From NCBI GenBank assembly GCA_945903445.1, contig CAMDNZ010000071.1, positions 1 to 12,104 of the forward strand: DNA of 12,104 nt. The letters are read 5' to 3'. Position numbers and translations under genes: made by a program. The stretch is from Bordetella parapertussis. Its GTDB lineage: Bacteria > Pseudomonadota > Gammaproteobacteria > Burkholderiales > Burkholderiaceae_B. The notes under the pieces were generated by a model. That model did no database searches, had not been told where the DNA came from, and was given only the letters and a program-made list of their open reading frames with translations. Of this stretch, positions 6,001-12,104 are shown piece after piece. How positions within the stretch are numbered: the stretch's first letter is position 1; each line of letters opens with the position of its first letter.

Positions 6001-7632
6001 ATGACTATAAATTTGCTATGCCATGTGCTGTTGCCGGGTGCGATCGGCTGGTTGCTCTCGCTCTTGCTGGAGGGCCTATTGACACCGCGCCCGGTGGCCC
6101 CCTGGCGTCGATCTGGCGCGGCGCATTGCGTGCATGCCGGTTTGTGGCTGGTGCTGTATGCGCTAGAGCTGGCTTTGTTTCGCCGACCTGTTTTCGCAGT
6201 GTTGAACGTGTTGGCCATTCAGTTTTTGGTGATCCTTGTAAGTAATGTGAAATACAGCACTCTGCGCGAACCATTTGTCTATACCGACTTCGAATACTTC
6301 GTCGATGCTCTTCGGCATCCACGACTCTATTTGCCATTTTTCGGTCGTATCAAAGCAGCTTTGGCTGCTGCCGGATACGCCGTGGTGCTATTTACGGGTT
6401 TGACCATGGAGCAAGCCTTGACCAGCGCTGGCGGCTTATGGACCCTGATGTTGCAAGATGCAGTAGACCCATCGATGGCGGTGTGGTCTTTGCCCTTTTT
6501 TTGGGCAGCTATGGCCTGTCTGGTGGTGTGTGGATGGCTACTGGCCCAATGGGGTGTCATTCGGCCCTCGACAATGCCTACGTTCGATACAGGCGATGAT
6601 TTACGTCGCCTGGGGCTGGCTACGGTATTGTGGCGCTACCGGGCTAGCGAGCGGACTTGTTTCGTTGTGCCCGAACGGCATTGGCGTGCCCCGGATGACG
6701 GTTATTCCAATGGAGCCAAGTTTGCCGAGCGCCCGGATATCGTGGTGGTGCAAAGCGAATCGTTTTTCGACGCTCGTCGTGATTTTCTAAGTATCAAACC
6801 CGATGTGCTGTCCCAATTCGATGTTTTGAACGCCGAGAGCGTGGCGGCAGGACGCTTGCGTGTTGCGGCCTGGGGGGCCAATACCGTTCGCACCGAATTC
6901 GCTTTTTTGTCCGGGCTCGAACCCAGCACTTTGGGTGTGCACCGCTATAACCCATATCGGAAATTGGCTCGCTCGGGCGTATCGACGCTGGCTTCGCATC
7001 TCCAACAGCACGGATATAGAACGGTTTGCGTGCATCCCTATCCGGCATCTTTTTACGCGCGCGACACAGTGTATCCGCTCATGGGGTTCGAGACTTTTCT
7101 GGACATCGATGCCTTTGCCGACGAAGAGCGATTCGGTCCCTACGTGTCGGATGCCGCAGTGGCCCGAAAGATCGATGCACTGTTGGGCGATGCGCGCGAT
7201 CACAAGCCCTTGTTCGTGTTTGCGATCACCATGGAGAATCACGGACCTTTGCATTGGGAGACGGTAGGCCCCAGCGATCGAACCCGGTTCTTCGATGCGC
7301 CACTAAGTCCGGATTTCGACGATCTTGTCGCGTATACACGCCACCTGGCCAATGCAGATGCCATGTTCGGCCAGCTGGCCGAACGATTGATCCGCCACGA
7401 CCGGTCCGCTGTGCTATGCATTTACGGCGATCACGTTCCCATCATGCCTACTGTGTACGCCGCGGCCGGCGAGCCGGATGGGTTGACCGATTATGTGATT
7501 TGGCGACCGCCCGGGCAGGGAATGCAGCACGCGCCTGCCCAACGTGACGAGATCAGGCCGGTCGAGACCTTGGCAGACGATATTCTGCATGCTGCTTTCG
7601 CTCCGAATGCAATTGACGTCACAGCGTCTTGA
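6001..7632 (+). CDS. LTA synthase/phosphoglycerol transferase-like membrane protein (sulfatase fold)
   Basis: The ATG at 6001 is chosen because the first membrane helix starts at once, giving 543 residues. The in-frame GTG at 5941 only adds a polar 20-residue leader, and neither site has a good Shine-Dalgarno. Five hydrophobic segments (about 5-27, 41-60, 62-83, 117-135, 161-184) precede a sulfatase/alkaline-phosphatase-type domain from about 240 to the end. It shows QSESFF (Glu253), ANTVRTEF with a candidate nucleophile Thr295 aligned to the catalytic Thr of LtaS, TMENHGP, and YGDHVP (Asp477/His478) for metal binding. The topology resembles LtaS and OpgB: helices anchor a periplasmic enzyme that transfers phosphoglycerol or a similar phospho-alcohol from a phospholipid. 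The acceptor here is unknown; a capsule glycan, its lipid or a periplasmic glucan are options. Related membrane proteins (WcbQ, perhaps RkpI) occur in capsule loci with the same partners. The 3' end overlaps the convergent oxoamine synthase gene by 14 bp. Confidence 0.85.
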   Translation: MTINLLCHVLLPGAIGWLLSLLLEGLLTPRPVAPWRRSGAAHCVHAGLWLVLYALELALFRRPVFAVLNVLAIQFLVILVSNVKYSTLREPFVYTDFEYFVDALRHPRLYLPFFGRIKAALAAAGYAVVLFTGLTMEQALTSAGGLWTLMLQDAVDPSMAVWSLPFFWAAMACLVVCGWLLAQWGVIRPSTMPTFDTGDDLRRLGLATVLWRYRASERTCFVVPERHWRAPDDGYSNGAKFAERPDIVVVQSESFFDARRDFLSIKPDVLSQFDVLNAESVAAGRLRVAAWGANTVRTEFAFLSGLEPSTLGVHRYNPYRKLARSGVSTLASHLQQHGYRTVCVHPYPASFYARDTVYPLMGFETFLDIDAFADEERFGPYVSDAAVARKIDALLGDARDHKPLFVFAITMENHGPLHWETVGPSDRTRFFDAPLSPDFDDLVAYTRHLANADAMFGQLAERLIRHDRSAVLCIYGDHVPIMPTVYAAAGEPDGLTDYVIWRPPGQGMQHAPAQRDEIRPVETLADDILHAAFAPNAIDVTAS

Positions 7633-8959
7633 CGATTTTTCCGAGTGTTTTAACTGCTGAAGCGATTTGCGCTTCGGTATGGGTACACGAGACGAAAAAG
7701 CGCAATCGCGCGGCTTGCTCGGGTACCGCAGGATATAGGATGGGTTGGACGTTGTAGCCTTGCTCGAACATGGCGCGTGACCAGCGGGCGGCACGCATCG
7801 AGCTGCCTGCAATCGCCGGGATCACTGCAAGCCCGGTACTCGTGCCCGTGTTGACCCCGGCTTGCCTGGCCAGGTTTAAGAACTGCATCCCGTTCGCCTG
7901 CAATCGCGCAACCCGCTGGGGGTGGGCCAGCATCTGTTGCAGCGCTGCAAGCGAGGCTGCGGCCATAGCGGGCGGCATGCCGACGCTATACAGAAAGCCC
8001 GGTGCAAGAAATTTTAGATGCTCGATCAATGCGGTTTCGCCAGCGATGTAGCCACCGCATCCAGCCAGCGATTTGCTCAGCGTCCCCATCCACAGATCGA
8101 CATCGGTGCCCGCCAAGCCGAAGTGTTCCCGAATACCGTAGCCGTTTTCTCCCATAACACCTAAAGAGTGCGCCTCGTCTACCATCAAAAACGTTTTATG
8201 ACGGCGCTTGATATCGACGAAAGCGGGCAGATCGGGGAAATCGCCATCCATGCTGTAGATGCCTTCGACGACAATCAGCACTCGTTCGAATTGATGGCGT
8301 TGCGCGGCCAGCAACGTGTCCAGCGCTTGCGCATCGTTATGCGGGAAGGGCAAGCGCCGCGCGCCCGACAGCTGAATGCCTTGCAACACGCTGTTGTGAA
8401 TGAATTCGTCATGCAGCACCAAATCGCGCGGTCCGAACAGATGCCCGATGGTCGATACGTTGGTGGCATGACCACTTACAAAGACGATGGCATCGTCGGT
8501 CTGATAAAGCTTGGCCAGGCCGCGCTCCAACTCGCGATGCACCGGCCGCTCACCCGACACTAAGCGACTGGCGGACACTGTCGTGCCGTAGCGGTCGATC
8601 GCAGCCTTGGCGGCAGCGATGACCACGGCGTCATCGGCCATGCCGAGATAGTTGTAGCTGGCGAAGTTGACGTATCGCTTTCCGGCAATGTCTGTGTGAG
8701 CATCGGCACGGCCATCATGAAGCTTGAAAAACGGGCTTTTGATACCCAGCCGCGCGGCACCGTCGTTGATGATGCGCAACTGCTGATACTGTGGGTGCAA
8801 ATGGAAACGGTAGTGCGCTTGTGGAATATCGGCCGTGGTGGCGGTCGTGCCAGTCTGCGAAGTCGGTGTAGGCACCGGCTCGCCGGCCTGGCGCAGTTTG
8901 CGCGCCAAGGCGTCGGCGATCAGCTTGTCCTTCAGCTTTGCGGTCAGTCCGAGGCTCAT
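7619..8959 (-). CDS. PLP-dependent alpha-oxoamine synthase (RkpG/WcbT-like; BioF/SPT family)
   Basis: This is a 446-residue fold-type I PLP enzyme of the AONS/KBL/serine palmitoyltransferase family. Key residues are His188 (HDEFIHNS) expected to stack on PLP, Asp261/His264 (VDEAHSLG), and Lys296 in GTLSKSLAG as the Schiff-base lysine. The first 45 or so residues form a basic helix (MSLGLTAKLKDKL onward) plus a Thr/Pro-rich linker before the core. These enzymes condense an acyl-CoA or acyl-ACP with an amino acid, losing CO2, to give an alpha-amino ketone. The ATG shares one base with the stop of the upstream PKS gene (TGATG), so the two are translationally coupled, and the acyl donor is very likely the PKS ACP. 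A role in biotin synthesis is unlikely because no bio genes are nearby and the partners are capsule genes. The amino acid substrate cannot be read from sequence. It corresponds to rkpG of Sinorhizobium and wcbT of Burkholderia capsule loci (from memory). Confidence 0.92.
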   Translation of the reverse strand: MSLGLTAKLKDKLIADALARKLRQAGEPVPTPTSQTGTTATTADIPQAHYRFHLHPQYQQLRIINDGAARLGIKSPFFKLHDGRADAHTDIAGKRYVNFASYNYLGMADDAVVIAAAKAAIDRYGTTVSASRLVSGERPVHRELERGLAKLYQTDDAIVFVSGHATNVSTIGHLFGPRDLVLHDEFIHNSVLQGIQLSGARRLPFPHNDAQALDTLLAAQRHQFERVLIVVEGIYSMDGDFPDLPAFVDIKRRHKTFLMVDEAHSLGVMGENGYGIREHFGLAGTDVDLWMGTLSKSLAGCGGYIAGETALIEHLKFLAPGFLYSVGMPPAMAAASLAALQQMLAHPQRVARLQANGMQFLNLARQAGVNTGTSTGLAVIPAIAGSSMRAARWSRAMFEQGYNVQPILYPAVPEQAARLRFFVSCTHTEAQIASAVKTLGKIVKTL

Positions 8960-11900
8960 CAGTAAATCATCCGCGCTTGAGCATCGTTGTCGGAGGCAAG
9001 CCGGGCCGCCAGCTCAGCGACCTGTTCGTCGGACACGTCGGCATCGTGCTGTTGGGCGATTTGCGCAATCTGCGATTCGGTCGCTTTTTGTTCCGATGCC
9101 TCAGACGTTTCTTCGCCTTTCAGCATCCGTCCCAGCCGTTCGGCCAGCTTCGCCAAGGTCGGGCTGTCGTTCAATGCCATGACCGGCAGCCGTACACCAA
9201 ACCGGCCTTCCAAGGCCACCACCAGTTCGACACCCATCAGCGAGTCCAAACCCATGTCATAGATCGATTGGGTCGGATCGATTTTTTCGGGCGCGACGCG
9301 AAGAATGTCGCCCACTTCATGACGCAAAATCTCGACGAATTTGGCATGCAGGACGTCATCTGCCAGTGTGGCAACCCATAGAGCGATGTCATCCGATTGG
9401 CCCTCGTCGTCGTGCTTGCTACGGCGAGCGATTGGCCCGAATTTAGGCTGACCCGATGTCGGCAGGAATCGCGATAGCGCGCGCCAGTCCAGCTCCATGA
9501 CACCCATATTCGAGCGTTCGCCTAGAATCATGTCTTCCAAAATTCGCAATGCAAGGCTAGAGGGCAGCGCATGACCCCCCATGCGATTTTGCAAAGCTTC
9601 CTTGATCTTGTCGTTGTCGGCCAAAAAGCCGACGTCGTCGATGGCACCCCACTTGACGCAGGTCGCGGTCAAGCCAGCACTACGCCGGGTTTGCGCCAAT
9701 GCCTCCAGCCAGCTGTTGGCCGCGACGTAATTGCTTTGACCGGGATTGCCTAACAAGGTGGTGGCCGACGAGAACAGAACGAACAGGTCGAGATTCATTC
9801 CCGCAGTCAGGCGATGCAGGTGATGAGCGCCCACTAATTTGGCGGCCAAAGTTCGTCGAATCTGTTTGGCGCTCATGCCGCGCACTAAGCCGTCATCGAT
9901 GACCACGGCGGCATGTACGACGCCTTTGAGGGGGGGAAGGCTTCGACCAGCCTCGTTCAGCAGTTTTTGCAGCGCAACTGCATCTGTTACATCGCACGCC
10001 GCAGCATGCACGGTGACGCCTTGAGTTTTGAATGCAGCTAAAGCCGTTTGGGCAGCTGTGCTCGCAGGCCCACTGCGGCTGGCTAAGATCAGGTGCCGTG
10101 CCCCGCGTTCGACCAGCCATTGCGCGGTGCGCAGACCGAAGCCCGCCAAACCCCCAGTAACCAAATAGCTGCCCGTCGAATCCAATACCAGACGACGACC
10201 CAAGCGGCGGTCGGCAGTGGCATGGACGTGGCGCATGCCATTGCGATAAGTAACCACGATCTTGCCGATGTGACGCGATTGCTGCATGTGTCGGAACGCA
10301 TCGACTACGGCGTTAGCATCGAACAGCTGATACGGCAACGGATGCAAAGTGCCGTCTTCGAACAAGGCCATCATGTCGCCAAACAGGCGTTGGGTGAGTT
10401 CGGGGCGAGCATGCATCAATTGATCGGCGTCGATACCGAAATAGCTGATGTTGTTACGGAAGGGGCGCAAACCAATACGCGTATTCTCGTAGAAGTCGCG
10501 CTTGCCCAATTCCAGGAAGCGGCCAAAAGGCTTGAGTACCCGCAGGTTGCGATTGATCGCTTCGCCTGCCAACGAATTTAGAACGACATCGACACCTCCT
10601 CCTCCGGTGTCGCGCAGAATGTCTTCGGCATAGGCCAGCGAGCGCGAATCGTAGATTCGCGTCACGCCCATCATGCGCAGGAAATCGCGCTTTTCGTCCG
10701 AGCCTGCAGTGGCATAGATGTCGGCACCGATCGACTGGGCGTATTGAATGGCCGCGATACCTACGCCACCTGCGGCACCATGGATCAGGATCTTCTCGCC
10801 ACGTTCCAGACGCGACAAGTGGTTCAGAGCATAGTAGACCGTGAAAAATGTGCTAGGAATTGTTGCCGCGGCTTCGAACGACATGCCGGTGGGCAAATGG
10901 GCGATAGCGCTGACTTTGGTCAACATCCGATTGCCGAAGCTGGATGGACCGAAACCGACCACTGCGTCACCGACTCGATAGTTCTCGATGTCGCGTCCGA
11001 CGCGCCTGACCGTGCCTGCGAATTCGAGACCGAGGGTCGGGCCGGCAAAACCGTTTTCGATCGCCTCGTCGGACAGCATGCCCAAAGCGTACATGACGTC
11101 GCGGAAGTTCAAACCCGTGGCATGAATATCGATTTCCACTTCATCGTTCGCGGGAGCCACCGATGTGACGCTTTCCCAGCGCAGGTTGCGCAATTGACCT
11201 GGGAACTCGAAGCCCAGCCGGATGGTGTCGTCCGCGGGGTCGCGCGATACCCCCGCAAGCCAGACAGGGCGAGGGCGTGGGGTGAGCACCATGCGAGGCA
11301 CCCGGCGAGCGATGCCATGGGCAGTTTTACTCAATAGCACTTCGGCATCTTCATCCGGCGCAATCAGTTCGCGTGCCAATGCGCCAAGCAGCCCGGCGTC
11401 GGTCGCGAAAGCACCCTCCAGGTCAACCAGGCGCACGCTGAAACCGGTCGCCTCGTTCATCATGGTCCGACCGAATCCCCACAACGCTGCGTCGCCCGAT
11501 GGCGAGACTACAGACGGCTCGTCGACCGTATTGACCCACTTTGGGTCGCCATGATTCACGCGGCACGCCGCTTCACCGACATGCGTCATCGCTGCCTGAG
11601 CCCCGCCGGTGATCAGCCACACGCCAGCGGCGCTCTGTAGCGTCTCGCATGCACGGGCAAGCCTTGCAGCCACATCGCATCGTTGTACCTGCCGATCCAA
11701 TAGCGCTTGGGCGTTGTCGTTTGGCGACGTGTGCAAGCCATGCAGATGCACGACGCCATGGAGGGTGCCGAATTGCGCGATACAGCCGTGCAATGCCTGG
11801 AAGATGGGGTCGGTGTCGGTCGGATCGTCGGCGGTCGCTGCAATATCTTCATTGGTCACCGTGATCCATTGCACTCGATGACCTGCCGCGATGAGATCGG

Positions 11901-12104
11901 CATGCAAGGCTTGGGCGACTGCCGTGCTGTGGGCGCTCGAATCGGAACGCTCTGTCAGCAAAACCCACAAGGACGCATCGGCCGAGGCTGTGGACACACT
12001 GGATTGAGCGACTGGCGCAGCAGCAGCCGGTCGATGCGAGATCAACAGATAGGCGCCCGCCGGATGATCGGGCGTCATCATGCAGGTCGCATCCGGCAGC
12101 AGGC
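8959..12104 (-). CDS. Modular reducing polyketide/fatty-acid synthase, C-terminal part (ER-KR-ACP)
   Basis: The frame is open to the right edge, so the N-terminus (KS, AT and probably DH expected) lies outside. Numbering from Met at 12081 (1040 residues), about 35-265 is the structural KR half. An NADPH enoylreductase follows (about 280-612) with GLNFRDVMYALGM, HGAAGGVG (435-441) and FLELGKRDF. Next is a ketoreductase (about 635-815) with VTGGLAGFG, Lys748, Ser772, Tyr785 and Asn789; the IDD (728-730) in the LDD-motif position suggests B-type stereochemistry. An acyl carrier protein (about 910-987) has phosphopantetheine Ser947 in GLDSLMG. An acidic tail (988-1040) ends the protein. This domain set gives a fully reduced chain. 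No thioesterase is present, so release is probably by the coupled oxoamine synthase. It matches RkpA/WcbR, the FAS-like proteins of K-antigen and Burkholderia capsule loci, more than a secondary-metabolite cluster. Chain length and number of cycles are unknown. Confidence 0.95.
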   Translation of the reverse strand, partial: LLPDATCMMTPDHPAGAYLLISHRPAAAAPVAQSSVSTASADASLWVLLTERSDSSAHSTAVAQALHADLIAAGHRVQWITVTNEDIAATADDPTDTDPIFQALHGCIAQFGTLHGVVHLHGLHTSPNDNAQALLDRQVQRCDVAARLARACETLQSAAGVWLITGGAQAAMTHVGEAACRVNHGDPKWVNTVDEPSVVSPSGDAALWGFGRTMMNEATGFSVRLVDLEGAFATDAGLLGALARELIAPDEDAEVLLSKTAHGIARRVPRMVLTPRPRPVWLAGVSRDPADDTIRLGFEFPGQLRNLRWESVTSVAPANDEVEIDIHATGLNFRDVMYALGMLSDEAIENGFAGPTLGLEFAGTVRRVGRDIENYRVGDAVVGFGPSSFGNRMLTKVSAIAHLPTGMSFEAAATIPSTFFTVYYALNHLSRLERGEKILIHGAAGGVGIAAIQYAQSIGADIYATAGSDEKRDFLRMMGVTRIYDSRSLAYAEDILRDTGGGGVDVVLNSLAGEAINRNLRVLKPFGRFLELGKRDFYENTRIGLRPFRNNISYFGIDADQLMHARPELTQRLFGDMMALFEDGTLHPLPYQLFDANAVVDAFRHMQQSRHIGKIVVTYRNGMRHVHATADRRLGRRLVLDSTGSYLVTGGLAGFGLRTAQWLVERGARHLILASRSGPASTAAQTALAAFKTQGVTVHAAACDVTDAVALQKLLNEAGRSLPPLKGVVHAAVVIDDGLVRGMSAKQIRRTLAAKLVGAHHLHRLTAGMNLDLFVLFSSATTLLGNPGQSNYVAANSWLEALAQTRRSAGLTATCVKWGAIDDVGFLADNDKIKEALQNRMGGHALPSSLALRILEDMILGERSNMGVMELDWRALSRFLPTSGQPKFGPIARRSKHDDEGQSDDIALWVATLADDVLHAKFVEILRHEVGDILRVAPEKIDPTQSIYDMGLDSLMGVELVVALEGRFGVRLPVMALNDSPTLAKLAERLGRMLKGEETSEASEQKATESQIAQIAQQHDADVSDEQVAELAARLASDNDAQARMIY

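Noticed and set aside
7619..8959. Biotin biosynthesis enzyme BioF
   Set aside because: The family is the same, but the gene is coupled to a PKS within a capsule locus and no other bio genes are present, so an acyl-ACP oxoamine synthase of capsule type fits better.
10744..11337. Open frame of 197 codons on the plus strand (and another at 10093-10581)
   Set aside because: Both lie antisense within the ER and KR region of the PKS, which is unambiguously coding on the minus strand. No family resemblance is seen.
8959..12104. Secondary-metabolite PKS cluster
   Set aside because: There are no tailoring, resistance or transport genes of such clusters. The neighbours match the rkp and wcb capsule gene sets.
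1..12104. Mobile element, phage, CRISPR or RNA gene
   Set aside because: No transposase, integrase, terminal repeats, spaced direct repeats or tRNA/rRNA-like sequence was found on either strand.

Overview
The window is part of a group 2-type (ABC transporter-dependent) capsular polysaccharide locus from a Gram-negative bacterium. Codon use and G+C (high 50s to about 60 %, judged by eye) and the gene set suggest a betaproteobacterium, most likely Burkholderiales. The genus cannot be fixed from sequence alone.

Layout, left to right. Positions 1-3420 (+) hold a tightly packed run: the 3' part of kpsS (beta-Kdo transferase that starts the capsule's Kdo linker), ugd (UDP-glucose 6-dehydrogenase) and a short-chain dehydrogenase whose ATG overlaps the ugd stop. 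Positions 3421-5784 hold a regulatory pair: a CSS-EAL cyclic-di-GMP phosphodiesterase (+) with its own promoter, and, convergent with it one base away, an RcsB-like response regulator (-). Positions 6001-7632 (+) encode a five-helix membrane protein with a periplasmic LTA-synthase/phosphoglycerol-transferase-like domain. Its 3' end overlaps by 14 bp the end of a PLP-dependent alpha-oxoamine synthase (7619-8959, -). That gene is coupled by a TGATG overlap to the 3' end of a large reducing polyketide/fatty-acid synthase (8959-12104, -; ER, KR and ACP visible, the rest beyond the right edge).

The set {modular FAS/PKS, alpha-oxoamine synthase, SDR, membrane sulfatase-fold protein, KpsS-like protein} matches, from memory, the rkpA-G-H-I-J set (with rkpK = UDP-glucose dehydrogenase nearby) of Sinorhizobium K-antigen loci and the wcbR-T-P-Q-O set of the Burkholderia pseudomallei/mallei capsule. 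The biochemical role of that sub-module is, to my knowledge, poorly defined. The domain logic suggests a route: the PKS makes an acyl-ACP, the oxoamine synthase condenses it with an amino acid, the SDR reduces the ketone to a sphingoid-like amino alcohol, and the membrane enzyme may add a phospho-headgroup. The product could be a dedicated lipid for capsule assembly or anchoring, with KpsS supplying the Kdo linker and Ugd the uronic acid precursor. This is inference. The c-di-GMP enzyme and RcsB-like regulator placed inside the set suggest local control of capsule. No RNA genes, insertion sequences, CRISPR arrays or phage genes were seen, and no gene-free stretch exceeds about 220 bp.
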